Assembly (NCBI RefSeq): GCF_023509035.1
Contig: NZ_CP075583.1
Location: forward strand, 930,001 to 994,000
Direction of reading: 5' to 3'
Origin: Janthinobacterium lividum
GTDB taxonomy: Bacteria > Pseudomonadota > Gammaproteobacteria > Burkholderiales > Burkholderiaceae_D
DNA length: 64,000 nt
Of this stretch, positions 55,087-64,000 are shown piece after piece. A model generated the notes under the pieces. That model saw only the letters and a list, made by a program, of their open reading frames with translations, was not told where the DNA came from and made no database searches. Numbering within the stretch: position 1 is the stretch's first letter; each line of letters opens with the position of its first letter. A program made the position numbers and the translations under genes.

Positions 55087-55662
55087 TCAACTGAGGTCAT
55101 GCAGGTCCTTGCGCTGCGCCGGGCCCACCGTAAACTGCGAAAACGCGACCTCGAGTCCAGCGCGTTCCGGCGTGCAGCACATGGGGCCCACCAGATAGCG
55201 CGCGGCCACGGGAAACGGCGCCAGGCGCAGCAGCGGCCAGAATTTTCCATCGCTTGAATACTGCACGCGGATGACGCCCTTTTCCACCGTCACGCGCAGC
55301 CAGAAACCGTCCGGCATGGCGGGCGCCAGGCTGACGGCCCAGTCCGATTTGTCCACCGTCAGCACGGTGCTCAGCAGCAACTGGCCGTCGGAAAATTCGA
55401 CGCCGCACTTGATCCAGTTTTCCGCATCGATGCGCACCATCATGCCGGCCTGGTCATACAGCGACGCGTACTGTGCCGCCACGTGCAACTGCGCCGTGAA
55501 ATCGCCATCGATGTCAGTGCCGAAAAAGTGGCCGCTGTCGCGGATAAAACCATACGAGGTCTTGCGCCAGAAATCCGTATTGGCATCCGTCGTCACGCGC
55601 AATTGCGCGCCGTCGGCGGACCATGTTTCCGGTGGATTGAGCCAGCTGCCTTGTGTGAACAT
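55087..55662 (-). CDS. DUF1349 domain protein
   Basis: 191 residues from ATG 55662 (MFTQGSWLNPPETW), with GGAAAGG upstream. The beta-sandwich pattern FWRKTSYGFIRDSGHFFGTDIDGDFTAQLHVAAQYASLYDQAGMMVRID, ENWIKCGVEFSDG and FWLRVTVEKGVIRVQYSSDGKFWPLLRL is the DUF1349 (concanavalin-like/laminin G) fold. Cytosolic, function unknown. It lies 25 bp after the NodT gene of the efflux operon. Confidence 0.8.
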   Translation of the reverse strand: MFTQGSWLNPPETWSADGAQLRVTTDANTDFWRKTSYGFIRDSGHFFGTDIDGDFTAQLHVAAQYASLYDQAGMMVRIDAENWIKCGVEFSDGQLLLSTVLTVDKSDWAVSLAPAMPDGFWLRVTVEKGVIRVQYSSDGKFWPLLRLAPFPVAARYLVGPMCCTPERAGLEVAFSQFTVGPAQRKDLHDLS

Positions 55663-55687
55663 CGCGTGCCTTTCCGAGCTAAAAAGA

Positions 55688-57076
55688 TCACATAGTTTGC
55701 CCCCATCCCAGCGCCTTGTACAGGGCAATCGCATCGACATAGGACGCCGTTTCCGCCAGGAGCGCTTCGCGCCGGATATCGTACAAGGCGCGCTGGTTTT
55801 CCAGCACGGCCTGGTAGCTGCCGGCGCCGCCCGCATAGCGCGTGCTGGCGATGCCGAGGGCCGCATTGCCATGGCGCGCCGACTGCAGCAAGGAAGCCAA
55901 TCGCGTCTGGTTTTCCGCCAGCTGCGTGACGGCGTTTTCCACGTCTTCCTGCGCCACCAGGATGGCTTGCGCATAGCGCGCCAGGGCGCCCTGCGCCTCC
56001 GCCTGCGTGCCGCGCAAGCGTGCCTTGACGCTGCCCAGGCGGAAGGCCGGATAGCTGACGGAGGGCGCCACTTCGAAGGCGCGCGCGCCGCCGTCGAACA
56101 CGCCGCTGCCGCGCAGCGCAAAGAAGCCTAAAAATCCGCCCAGGCTCAGGCGCGGATACAGGTCGGCCTTGGCCGCCCCCACGTCTTCGCTGGAAGCGGC
56201 CAGCAGGCGCTCGGCGCGCACCACGTCGGGACGCTGCTTGATCAAGCGGTTCACGTCGCCGAGCGGCAGCTGGCCCGCCAGCGGCGCTTCCTGGCGCAGC
56301 ATGGTCGCCAGCGAAATGGCGCCCGGCGCTTGGCCGCTCAGCACATCGAGCCGGTACTGCGCCTGGCGCAGGCCCGCCTGCAAGGAAGGCAGCATCGCTT
56401 CGCTGCGTGCCAGGTTGGCTAGCGCATTGTGGCGTTCTTCCGGCAAGCCGCTGCCGGCGCGGATGCGCGCGTCGATCAGGGCCACCGTATCGCGCCAGCT
56501 TTGCACCTGCGCCTGCGTCAGCGCCAGGTTTTGCTGGTAACCCAGGGCCTCGTAGTAATTGCGCGCCACCTCGGCGGCAATCGTCAGCTGCACCTGCCGC
56601 AAATCCGCCTGCGCCGCGTCGGCGCGCGCCTGCGCCGAGCGGCTGATATGCGCCAGGCGGCCGAACAGGTCGATCTCCCATTGCGCGTCGAACCCCACGC
56701 GCGTGCTGGTGCTGGCGGCGCGGCTATCGGCGGTGTTTTGCTGCACCTGGCGCTGCCATCCCGCCTGGCTGGTGACGGCAGGCAGTTCATCGAGCCGGCG
56801 CTCGTCGAAGACGGCGCGCGCGGCCAGCAGGTTCGCTTGCGCCTGCGCGATATCGAGGTTGTGTTCGAGCGCGCTGGCGATCAGCCGCGACAGGCGCGCA
56901 TCGTCGAAAAATGTCCACCAGGCGGCCTCGCTGACGGCGCTCGCACCGGGCGCGAATTGCGCTTGCTGCGGACTGGCCAGATGGACGTCGGGCGTGCCTG
57001 GCGTGACGTAGGCGGGACTGACGGCGCAGCCGGCCAGCAAGGGGAAAAGGGAGACAAGATAGCGGTAATTTTTCAT
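55688..57076 (-). CDS. Outer-membrane efflux channel, NodT/OprM family
   Basis: 462 residues. Signal MKNYRYLVSLFPLLAGC with a lipobox (LLAGC), then the TolC-type tandem: WWTFFDDARLSRLIASALEHNLDIAQAQANLLAARAVFDERR, LFGRLAHISRSAQARADAAQADLRQ and LIDARIRAGSGLPEERHNALANLARSEA. It forms the outer-membrane exit duct of the RND pump encoded upstream, overlapping its stop by 4 bp (ATGA). About 460 residues is normal for the family. Confidence 0.9.
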   Translation of the reverse strand: MKNYRYLVSLFPLLAGCAVSPAYVTPGTPDVHLASPQQAQFAPGASAVSEAAWWTFFDDARLSRLIASALEHNLDIAQAQANLLAARAVFDERRLDELPAVTSQAGWQRQVQQNTADSRAASTSTRVGFDAQWEIDLFGRLAHISRSAQARADAAQADLRQVQLTIAAEVARNYYEALGYQQNLALTQAQVQSWRDTVALIDARIRAGSGLPEERHNALANLARSEAMLPSLQAGLRQAQYRLDVLSGQAPGAISLATMLRQEAPLAGQLPLGDVNRLIKQRPDVVRAERLLAASSEDVGAAKADLYPRLSLGGFLGFFALRGSGVFDGGARAFEVAPSVSYPAFRLGSVKARLRGTQAEAQGALARYAQAILVAQEDVENAVTQLAENQTRLASLLQSARHGNAALGIASTRYAGGAGSYQAVLENQRALYDIRREALLAETASYVDAIALYKALGWGQTM

Positions 57077-60000
57077 AGGGATTCCTTCAGCGCCTGCGAC
57101 AGGTCGCGCGCGCGCGGCGTGGCATGGTCGGCCGTATGGCGGCGGGCCAAAAAGGTGTACACGGTGGGCAGCACGAACAGGGTGAAGAAGGTGCCGATCA
57201 ACATGCCGGAAACGATCACCACGCCCAGACCGAAGCGGCTGTTGGCGCCCGCGCCGGAAGCGAACAGCAGCGGCACCAGGCCCACCACCATGGCGGCCGT
57301 CGTCATCAGGATGGGGCGCAAGCGGATCTGCGCCGCCTTGCGGATGGCCGTGATGCGGTCGAGCTGTTCATGTACCTGCAATTCGTTGGCAAATTCCACC
57401 ATCAAGATGCCGTGTTTGCTGATCAAGCCGATCAGGGTCACGAGGCCGATCTGCGTATAGATATTGACGGTGGCGTAGCCCAGCGCCAGCGGAATCAGCG
57501 CGCCGCAAATCGACAGGGGCACCGTGATCAGGATGATCAGCGGGTCCGTCAGGCTTTCATATTGGGCCGCCAGCACCAGGTAAATCACGACGACGGCCGC
57601 GAGGAAGGCCAGCAGCAGGGCGTTGCCTTCCGTGGCGAACTGGCGCGCGTCCGATTGCCAGTCGTAGCTGAAGCCCGGTGGCAGGGTTTTCGCCACACCG
57701 TCGAGGAAGGCCACGGCATCGCCCAGGGTCACGCCCGGCGCCGGCACGCCCTGGAAGGTGGCCGCATTTTGCTGGTTGAACTGGGTCAGCATGTTCGGCT
57801 CGATCTGTTCCGTTACCGACACGATGGCGGACAGTGGCAGCAGGCTGCCATCGTCGGCGCGCACGTACTGCTGCGTCAGGGCTTGCGCCGTCAAGCGTTG
57901 TTCGCGCGGGCTTTGCGCGATGACGTCGTAGGCGCGGCCATCCATGCCGAAGCGGTTCAAATAATTCTCGCCCACCAGCACGGCCAGCGATTCGCCGATG
58001 TCCTGCATGCGGATGCCCAGGCTGTTGGCCTTGGAGCGGTCGACGCGCACCTTCACGACGGGGTTGTTGTAATCGAGGTCGCTGTCGACGACGGCGAACA
58101 GGCCGCTATCGCGCGCGCGCTGCTTGACGTCTTCCATGGTGCGGAACAGGGTGGCGTAATCCTGCGCGCTGCGCAAGACCAGTTGCACGGGCAAGCCGCC
58201 GCTCGATCCCGGCAGGGGCGCCAGCTGGAAGGCGAAGATGCTGGTGCCTTCCACGTCGCCCACGGCGTGCTGGAGTTCTGCCTGGATGACGGCCGCATTG
58301 CGCGAACGTTCGGCCCACGGCGTGAGGTTGATACCGCCGATGCTCGATGCCGGACCTTCGCCGCCATTGATGATCCAGCGCGACGCCGTCTCCGGCACGT
58401 TCTTGTAGATGTCATCGAGCTTGTACGAGAAGCGCTCGACGTAATCGAGGTTGGCATGCTGCGGCGCCTTGATCGCCGTCAGCACGCTGGCCTGGTCTTC
58501 CGCCGGCGCCAGTTCGCGCTGGGGCAGCAGGTACAAAAACGGCAGACTCACCATCACCAGCGCGGCGAAACCGGCGCTCAGCCAGCGGTGGTGCAGGGAG
58601 CGGTCCAGCAGGCGCGCATAGCGGCTGGTGAGGCCTTCGAAGAAGTGCTCGGCGGCCCGCGCCATGCGCCCTTCCGCCTGTTTCGGCTGCAGCAGCAATG
58701 AGCTCATGACGGGCGACAAGGTCAGCGCCACCACGCCCGACACCACCACGGCGCCGGCCAGGGTCAGCGCGAACTCCTTGAACAGCGCGCCGGTGAGACC
58801 CCCCATCATGCCGATGGGCGCATACACGGCCGCCAGGGTGATCGTCATGGCGATCACGGGGCCGGCCACTTCGCGCGCGCCCACCAGGGCGGCCGCCACG
58901 GGCGTCTTGCCTTCCTCGATATGGCGGTGCACGTTTTCCACCACGACGATGGCGTCATCGACCACCAGGCCCACGGCCAGCACCATCGCCAGCAAGGTCA
59001 ATAAATTGATGCTGAAGCCGAAGGCCAGCATCAGCGCGGCCGCGCCCAGCATCGACAGCGGTATCGTCACGACGGGAATGAGCACCGAGCGCAAGGAACC
59101 CATGCACAGGTAGATGACGATGACGACAATGAGCAGCGCTTCGAGCAGGGTGTGCGCCACCTCGTCGATGGACGACTGGATGAAGCGCGCCGTCTCGAAC
59201 GCCAGCTCGACTTTCACGCCGGGCGGCAGGGTTTTCTGGATCTCCGGCAGCAGTTTCTTGATGCCGTCGACAATCACCAGCGGGTTGCCGCCCGGCGTGG
59301 GCGACAGGCCAAGGTACACGGCCGGCACGCCGTCCATGATGCCGCTCGTTTCCGTCGCGGCCGCACCCAGCTCCACCGTGCCCACGTCTTTCAAGCGCAC
59401 GAGGGCAGCGCTGTCTTTTGCATCGCCGCCCTTGGTGATGACCATGTCGCGGAACTCCGCCACGCTGGTCAGATCCGTGTTGACGCTGATGTTCGAGACG
59501 ACGAACTGTCCCTTCACTTTGCCGGGCGCCGCCTGGTAGTTATTGCGCCGCACGGCGTCGGCCACGTCGGCCGCCGTCAGGCCGCGCGCCGCCAGTTTCG
59601 CCGGGTCGATCCACAAACGCATGGCCAGCTGCTGGCCGCCATACACGTCAACCTTCGCCACGCCGTCGATGGTGGCGAACATCGGCTGCACCACGCGCGC
59701 CAGGTAGTCCGTCAGCGCGGGCGCCGACACGCTCTCGCTGGCAAAGCCGACATAGGCGACGGCCGAGGAATCGCCGGCCGAGCGCTCAATGACGGGATCG
59801 AAGGCGCCTTCGGGCAGCTTGTAGCGCACCTGGTTAACCTTGGCCATGACTTCCGTCAGTGCCTGCGTGGAATCGCGGTTCAGTTCCATGCGCACGGTGA
59901 CCGTGCTGCTGCCCTGCACCGAGGAGGAGGTCAGGTAGTCGATGCCTTCCACCGACGACACGGCTTGGGCGATCGGCTGCGTCACAAAGCCCTGCATCAG

Positions 60001-60171
60001 TTCCGCCGAGGCGCCCGGATAGTTGGTGGTGACGGTGATGGTGGACGATTCCAGCATCGGATACTGGCGGATCGGCAGCTGCTTGATGGCGATCACGCCC
60101 AGCATCAGAATCAACGTGCTGATCACCAGCGCCAGCACGGGGCGGCGTACGAATAAATCGGTAAATTTCAT
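57073..60171 (-). CDS. RND multidrug efflux transporter, HAE-1 family
   Basis: 1032 residues, full length. TM1 and periplasmic porter segments (LPIRQYPMLESSTITVTTNYPGASAELMQGFVTQPI), the proton-relay helix LAVGLVVDDAIVVVENV (two adjacent Asp), and the later relay LISKHGILMVEFANELQ with Lys. It is a trimeric inner-membrane proton/drug antiporter of the AcrB/MexB class; substrate range cannot be inferred. It lies between the adaptor and the NodT channel in one operon. Confidence 0.94.
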   Translation of the reverse strand: MKFTDLFVRRPVLALVISTLILMLGVIAIKQLPIRQYPMLESSTITVTTNYPGASAELMQGFVTQPIAQAVSSVEGIDYLTSSSVQGSSTVTVRMELNRDSTQALTEVMAKVNQVRYKLPEGAFDPVIERSAGDSSAVAYVGFASESVSAPALTDYLARVVQPMFATIDGVAKVDVYGGQQLAMRLWIDPAKLAARGLTAADVADAVRRNNYQAAPGKVKGQFVVSNISVNTDLTSVAEFRDMVITKGGDAKDSAALVRLKDVGTVELGAAATETSGIMDGVPAVYLGLSPTPGGNPLVIVDGIKKLLPEIQKTLPPGVKVELAFETARFIQSSIDEVAHTLLEALLIVVIVIYLCMGSLRSVLIPVVTIPLSMLGAAALMLAFGFSINLLTLLAMVLAVGLVVDDAIVVVENVHRHIEEGKTPVAAALVGAREVAGPVIAMTITLAAVYAPIGMMGGLTGALFKEFALTLAGAVVVSGVVALTLSPVMSSLLLQPKQAEGRMARAAEHFFEGLTSRYARLLDRSLHHRWLSAGFAALVMVSLPFLYLLPQRELAPAEDQASVLTAIKAPQHANLDYVERFSYKLDDIYKNVPETASRWIINGGEGPASSIGGINLTPWAERSRNAAVIQAELQHAVGDVEGTSIFAFQLAPLPGSSGGLPVQLVLRSAQDYATLFRTMEDVKQRARDSGLFAVVDSDLDYNNPVVKVRVDRSKANSLGIRMQDIGESLAVLVGENYLNRFGMDGRAYDVIAQSPREQRLTAQALTQQYVRADDGSLLPLSAIVSVTEQIEPNMLTQFNQQNAATFQGVPAPGVTLGDAVAFLDGVAKTLPPGFSYDWQSDARQFATEGNALLLAFLAAVVVIYLVLAAQYESLTDPLIILITVPLSICGALIPLALGYATVNIYTQIGLVTLIGLISKHGILMVEFANELQVHEQLDRITAIRKAAQIRLRPILMTTAAMVVGLVPLLFASGAGANSRFGLGVVIVSGMLIGTFFTLFVLPTVYTFLARRHTADHATPRARDLSQALKESL

Positions 60172-60186
60172 GGTGATGCGCTCCTC

Positions 60187-61287
60187 TTACGAACCGGCCT
60201 TGGGCGCGGCGCGTTTTACTTCATCCAGGGTATTGGCCACGGCCTGCACAGCCATGCCGTCGGCCAGTTTCAGCTGGCCTGAAGCGACCACGCGCTGGCC
60301 TTCGCGCAAGCCGTCAAGGATGGCTACCCTGCCCCCAGCCCGCTCGCCCAGCTTGACGCCCACGCGCTTGACGGTGAGCGGCTGTTTTCCCTCCTGCTGC
60401 GCGACAAACACCGTGTCGCCGTACGCGCTGTAGGTCACGGCCGTTTCCGGCACCGTCAGCTGCTGGCCCGCCTCGCGCGCCACGCGCACATTGGCGTACA
60501 TGCCCGCCTTCAGCGCGCTGCGGGGATGGGCGAGCGTCGCCTGTACCTGCACCATGCGCGAGCGGGCGATCAGCGGATCGATGGCGTTGATCTTTGCCGT
60601 GAAGACGTCGCCGGGGTAGGCGTCCACCAGCACTTGCACGGCCTGGCCTGGCGCCAGTTTGGCGCTGCTCTGTTCATCCAGGGCGAAGTTCACCAGCAGC
60701 GACTTCGTATCGATCAAACTGGCCACCGTGTCGGCCGCATTCAGGTACTGGCCCGCGTGCACCTTGCGAATGCCCAGCTGGCCGGCGAACGGCGCGCGGA
60801 TGGTCTTTTGCGCGATCAGGGCTTCCGTCTGACGCACGTCGCCCAGGGCCGCATCGCGCGCGGCCAGGGCGCTATCCAATTGCTCTTGCGTGGCCGCTTT
60901 TTCCTTGACCATCTGCACCGTGCGGGCATGGCTGCTTTCCGCGTTTTTCAGTTGCGCGCGCTGGCGCAGCAAGGCCGCCTGTTCCTGGGCGTCATTGAGC
61001 TGCACGAGTATGGCGCCGGCCGCCACGGTCTGGCCCGACTCGAAGCGGATCTGCGTGATGCGCCCGCCCGTTTCGGCGGCCACCTGCACCTGGCGCGCCG
61101 CTTCCAGTTCGCCCACGCCGGCAAAAAAACGCTCCTGCGTGTCCAGCACGACGGGCACCAGCGCCACCTTGGTGGCGGGAGTGGCGGCGGCATCGGCCGC
61201 ATGCGAGTCGGCACGTGGAGTCAGCACGGCGCCGGCGACGGCCAGGGTGATGGCCAGCGCGGAGGCGCCGACGATTTTCGTATTCAT
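60187..61287 (-). CDS. RND efflux periplasmic adaptor (membrane fusion protein)
   Basis: About 366 residues from ATG 61287 (MNTKIVGASALAITLAVAGAVLTP), preferred for its AAGGA site. Order: signal or N-terminal anchor, barrel-sandwich hybrid (VQVAAETGGRITQIRFESGQTVAAGAILVQLND), coiled-coil hairpin (AQEQAALLRQRAQLKNAESSHARTVQMVKEKAATQEQLDSALAARDAALGDVRQTEALIAQ), then beta-barrel domain (VQVQATLAHPRSALKAGMYANVRV). Bridges the RND pump and the outer-membrane channel. 15 bp before the RND gene. Confidence 0.92.
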   Translation of the reverse strand: MNTKIVGASALAITLAVAGAVLTPRADSHAADAAATPATKVALVPVVLDTQERFFAGVGELEAARQVQVAAETGGRITQIRFESGQTVAAGAILVQLNDAQEQAALLRQRAQLKNAESSHARTVQMVKEKAATQEQLDSALAARDAALGDVRQTEALIAQKTIRAPFAGQLGIRKVHAGQYLNAADTVASLIDTKSLLVNFALDEQSSAKLAPGQAVQVLVDAYPGDVFTAKINAIDPLIARSRMVQVQATLAHPRSALKAGMYANVRVAREAGQQLTVPETAVTYSAYGDTVFVAQQEGKQPLTVKRVGVKLGERAGGRVAILDGLREGQRVVASGQLKLADGMAVQAVANTLDEVKRAAPKAGS

Positions 61288-61339
61288 GATGAAGTCCTTT
61301 ACTGCTGTCAAAGGGAAGAAGAGGCGCAGCGGAGGCTGA

Positions 61340-61822
61340 TCAGGTCCGCTGCGCGTTGAAAAGTACAAACAGGGCTATGGTCCACAGCAGCAGCACCAGA
61401 TGCGTCGTCTGCAAGCCTTCCTGCGCGATCCAGTAGCCGAACCACAGGCCGCCCAGGTGCATCAGCAGCAAAAAGGCGGCCATGGCGCACAGGGCCAGGT
61501 TTAGCCACGGCAGTGCATCGGCCAGCGACGCGCCAAAGAATAGCGCCACGCCCGTCCAGGCGGCGATGGCGGCCAGCAGTTGCAGCGCCAGCACCACGCC
61601 CAGCGATAGCCGGTGCAAGGTCAGTGAGGTGAGGGCGCGGCGCAGCAACGGCGTCTGGATGGTGGGGTCCTGGCGCAGCGGGTCCATGCGCATGGTGTTG
61701 CCGATGGCCCAGACGGAGCCGTGGAAGGCGTGCAGGTTGTTGATGGCGGCCAGGCTGAGCCAGATGGCCAGGCCGGTGGCGAGAATGGCGTGAAACAGCC
61801 AGATGGAGTGCTGCAGCTGCAT
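61340..61822 (-). CDS. DUF2165 family small membrane protein
   Basis: About 160 residues from ATG 61822 (MQLQHSIWLFHAILATG); ATG 61855 adds 11. Four hydrophobic segments (LFHAILATGLAIWLSLAAI, LGVVLALQLLAAIAAWTGVALFF, LNLALCAMAAFLLLMHLGGLWFGYW, LVLLLWTIALFVLF), with NNLHAFHGSVWAIGNTMRMD as the DUF2165 signature. Function unknown. It leads the efflux operon on the minus strand, 52 bp before the adaptor. Confidence 0.75.
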   Translation of the reverse strand: MQLQHSIWLFHAILATGLAIWLSLAAINNLHAFHGSVWAIGNTMRMDPLRQDPTIQTPLLRRALTSLTLHRLSLGVVLALQLLAAIAAWTGVALFFGASLADALPWLNLALCAMAAFLLLMHLGGLWFGYWIAQEGLQTTHLVLLLWTIALFVLFNAQRT

Positions 61823-61911
61823 GGGATTCCAGTCCAAAAGGTGTCTTGCCTGCATGCGGACGTGGAAACTCCTCGACAGCGGGAAGCTACCGGCCTATTA
61901 TGCAAGCAATT

Positions 61912-61923
61912 AGTTGGTTAACT
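61912..61923. promoter_or_regulatory. Small dyad between the efflux operon and its regulator
   Basis: AGTT-ggtt-AACT, a 12-bp perfect palindrome in the 123-bp gap between DUF2165 and the SufR-like regulator. Short enough to arise by chance. Confidence 0.3.
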
Positions 61924-61945
61924 GGCCCCATGATAGTTGAGCGAA

Positions 61946-62605
61946 ATGAATTACACAAGTAAACGTTTGGATAATAGCGAAGCGCCGCAAACGACAGAGC
62001 GCATCCTGTATTTCATCAAGACCAAGGGACCCGTCTCCACGGCGACCCTGGCCAAGACCCTGGACATGACGGGCGAGGCGGCGCGCCAGCAAGTGCAAAA
62101 GCTGGTGGCGGCGGGCCTGATCGAGGGACGCCAGGAAGCGCAGGCGGGCGCCGGGCGGCCGCGCCAGAACTGGGTCTTGACGGAAGCGGGCAATGCGCGC
62201 TTTCCCGACACGCATGCGCAGCTGACGATCAAGCTGATCGGCTCGGTGCGCCAGCTGTTCGGCGAAGCGGGGCTGGACAAGCTGATTACCCAGCGCGAAG
62301 AGGAAAGCCGCAGCGCGTATGCCTTGGCGTGCTCGGCGCCGGATTTGCCCACGCGTTTGCGGCAGCTGGCGGCGGTGCGCGATGAAGAGGGTTATATGGC
62401 GCGCGTGGAAGCGGATGGCGACGACTGGCTGCTGATCGAAGACCACTGCCCCATCTGCGCCGCCGCGCGCACCTGCCAGGGCTTTTGCCGCTCCGAATTG
62501 CAGCTGTTCCAGGAAGTGGTGGGGCCGGGCGCCAGCATTGTGCGCGAACAGCATTTGCTGACGAACGCCATGCGGTGTATCTATCGCATTTCGCCGCTTC
62601 CTTAA
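61946..62605 (+). CDS. SufR/DeoR-like helix-turn-helix regulator with cysteine-rich Fe-S site
   Basis: 219 residues from ATG 61946 (MNYTSKRLDN). N-terminal winged helix (ILYFIKTKGPVSTATLAKTLDMTGEAARQQVQKLVAAGLIEG) and a GAGRPRQNWVLTEAG wing. The C-terminal HCPICAAARTCQGFCRSEL holds four cysteines in a SufR-like spacing, so an iron-sulfur cluster is likely. Divergent from the RND efflux operon, its probable target, and convergent with an MFS gene (4-bp overlap). Confidence 0.82.
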   Translation: MNYTSKRLDNSEAPQTTERILYFIKTKGPVSTATLAKTLDMTGEAARQQVQKLVAAGLIEGRQEAQAGAGRPRQNWVLTEAGNARFPDTHAQLTIKLIGSVRQLFGEAGLDKLITQREEESRSAYALACSAPDLPTRLRQLAAVRDEEGYMARVEADGDDWLLIEDHCPICAAARTCQGFCRSELQLFQEVVGPGASIVREQHLLTNAMRCIYRISPLP

Positions 62606-63861
62606 GCTTTCGGAAACAGGGGCCAGGTGCCCAGCGCCACCAGCCCGGCCAGCCACCATACGACGGGCCAGCTGCTGGCCGCCAGCAGGTGCGGGATGGC
62701 GATCGGAGTGAGGAACAGCCCCACGTAGACGGCCGTATTCGCCATGCCCAGGGCCGTGCCCGCATTGGCGCCGCCCGCTTCCGTGGCCAGCTCCGTGTAG
62801 GCAACGCCATGCCAGGCGGACACGGCGATACCGGCGGCCACCACGGCGGCCATCAACAGCCAGCCCGGCGCGTCCAGCCAGGCGATGCATCCCAGCAAGA
62901 CGAACGAGGCCAGCGCTACCAGGGCCGAGCCGCGCAGGTAGGCGGGCCGGTTGGCGTGGCGGTCCGTGTGGCGTCCGCTCCAGATGCGCATCACCATGGC
63001 GCCCGCCTGCAGGGCTACCATCACGGCCGTGATCGCCGCCAGGCCCAGGTGGCCATGGTCGTGCAGGAAGACGGTGGCGAAGCTGAGCACGGCAAATTGC
63101 GGCACGCACAGCAAGCCAATGGCGGCGACCATGCGCCAAACTTTACGATTCCGCAAGGGCGGCGCAGGCTTGACCCCAATCAGGCCCGTGGACGCGTTTT
63201 GCGGGGCCGTGGCGGCCTCGGCAGAGAAATCGGGCTCATGCATCCATCGCCACGTAAAAAACGCCGACAGGCCGCATATGAGGGCCAGGGCGCCAAACAC
63301 GGGCATGAAGCCATAGCGCGATGCCAGGCTGGGCAGGATGAGGGCGCCGAGGCCGCCGCCGAGCGGCACGGCTGTCTGGCGGATGCTCATGGCGAAACCC
63401 CGTTCGCCCGGGCCGAACCAGCGCATCACGGCGCGGCCGCTGGCGCCATTCACGCTGCCGCCCAGCACGCCGACCAGCGCCAAGCCCGCCGCCAGCGCCC
63501 ACAAGGGCGGCACGGCGCTGCCCTGGGGCGTGATCCACAGCAGCAGGGATAGCAAGGCCAGCATGGTGCCCAGCAAGCCGGTCAGCAGCACGGGGCGGTC
63601 GCCCCAGCGGTCGGTGGCCATGCCCCATGGCAATTCGGTCAGGGCCACGCCCAGGCCCATGGCGCCCAGCGCCACCCCCAGTTCTGTATTGCTCAGGTGA
63701 TAGCCGCTGCGCAGCCAGATGGCCGTGGTGGGCATGCCGTTGGCGGCGGCGGAAAAGCTGGCATTGGCCGCCACGCCGACGGCCAGTACTTTCCAGCGAT
63801 GCGAGGCGCCCAACAAGGGCGCTGTGATGGGGACAGAAACGGCAGGGCAGCTGGTGGTCAT
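62602..63861 (-). CDS. MFS transporter
   Basis: About 419 residues from ATG 63861 (MTTSCPAVSVPITAPLLG), chosen because upstream residues are not membrane-like. Twelve membrane helices; features include GYHLSNTELGVALGAMGLGVALTELPWGMATDRWGDRPVLL (motif A) and GERGFAMSIRQTAVPLGGGLGALILPSL, a pattern of the CynX/NimT or nitrate/cyanate-type MFS branch. Substrate unknown. Confidence 0.82.
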   Translation of the reverse strand: MTTSCPAVSVPITAPLLGASHRWKVLAVGVAANASFSAAANGMPTTAIWLRSGYHLSNTELGVALGAMGLGVALTELPWGMATDRWGDRPVLLTGLLGTMLALLSLLLWITPQGSAVPPLWALAAGLALVGVLGGSVNGASGRAVMRWFGPGERGFAMSIRQTAVPLGGGLGALILPSLASRYGFMPVFGALALICGLSAFFTWRWMHEPDFSAEAATAPQNASTGLIGVKPAPPLRNRKVWRMVAAIGLLCVPQFAVLSFATVFLHDHGHLGLAAITAVMVALQAGAMVMRIWSGRHTDRHANRPAYLRGSALVALASFVLLGCIAWLDAPGWLLMAAVVAAGIAVSAWHGVAYTELATEAGGANAGTALGMANTAVYVGLFLTPIAIPHLLAASSWPVVWWLAGLVALGTWPLFPKA

Positions 63862-63912
63862 GGCATGGTGAGGAAAGTGGTTGACCCTGACAGTGTTGCG
63901 CGCTACGATCAT

Positions 63913-63925
63913 TCTGAATATCAGA
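63913..63925. promoter_or_regulatory. Candidate LysR operator
   Basis: TCTGA-ata-TCAGA, a 13-bp perfect dyad of the T-N11-A form, between the MFS gene and a divergent gene that starts at 63974. Confidence 0.5.
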
Positions 63926-63973
63926 TAATTTTTGCTACACCATCCTATAAAACAGGACGATTGAATTTGCGCC

Positions 63974-64000
63974 ATGAGTTTGCTTAATTTCGATATCGCC
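63974..64000 (+). CDS. Start of a divergent gene, probably LysR-type
   Basis: Nine codons (MSLLNFDIA) are visible before the window ends. The start, position divergent to an MFS gene, and the T-N11-A dyad upstream fit a LysR regulator, but the sequence is too short to confirm. Confidence 0.4.

Overview
The window is high-GC bacterial chromosome that reads as Betaproteobacteria, order Burkholderiales, family Oxalobacteraceae, most like Janthinobacterium, Duganella or Massilia. The basis is protein family content (PHB-oligomer hydrolase, Lrp-controlled PutA, MCP and TPS families, NodT/RND efflux) and codon use. No rRNA, tRNA, CRISPR array, transposase or prophage was seen.

Layout. 1-8 kb, all minus strand: a 3-hydroxybutyrate-oligomer hydrolase (cut by the window edge), a branched-chain-amino-acid-type ABC operon (livG-livF-livK-livH-livM) and a GMC oxidoreductase. 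8.06-9.51 kb: no gene, but three tandem copies (about 470 bp each) of a module with DnaA boxes, a DnaA-trio tract and AT-rich DNA; this looks like a replication origin or another DnaA-controlled locus. 9.5-20.4 kb: an MTA/SAH nucleosidase, putA with its divergent Lrp-type regulator, a chemoreceptor with a C-terminal domain beyond the signalling module, a LysR regulator, small genes, and fdx-coaD-rsmD. 20.4-35.8 kb: a palindromic 122-bp element, glmU, a two-partner secretion pair (tpsA-tpsB), a divergent two-component pair, an Lrp regulator and glmS. Two intergenic regions here carry degenerate arrays of DnaA-box-like sequence. 35.9-41.7 kb looks partly lower in GC: a serine beta-lactamase-like lipoprotein, then a methionine module (metR and a MetF-like reductase one way; an FMN reductase, mesX/DUF1852 and the folate-independent methionine synthase mesD the other way). 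41.8-50.7 kb: a Tsr-type chemoreceptor, an MscS-type channel, an ArsR-rhodanese regulator coupled to a ClbS/DfsB protein, and an NAD operon (nadE and an NMN adenylyltransferase-Nudix fusion). 50.7-64 kb: a stress-type protein, LysR/MFS pairs, small hypotheticals, and an RND tripartite efflux operon next to a cysteine-rich SufR-like regulator.

Six otherwise intact genes (livH, livK, putA, a chemoreceptor, a histidine kinase, a YflT-like protein) each carry a single-base frameshift, mostly in short homopolymers. Such clustering in unrelated, mostly conserved genes points to residual assembly indels rather than real gene decay, and it matters for anyone using this annotation.

The two most rewarding items are the triplicated origin-like module (8262-9398), with its possible satellite arrays at 22.9 and 33.0 kb, and the MesD/MesX oxygen-dependent methionine synthesis cluster with an adjacent flavin reductase and MetF-like gene.
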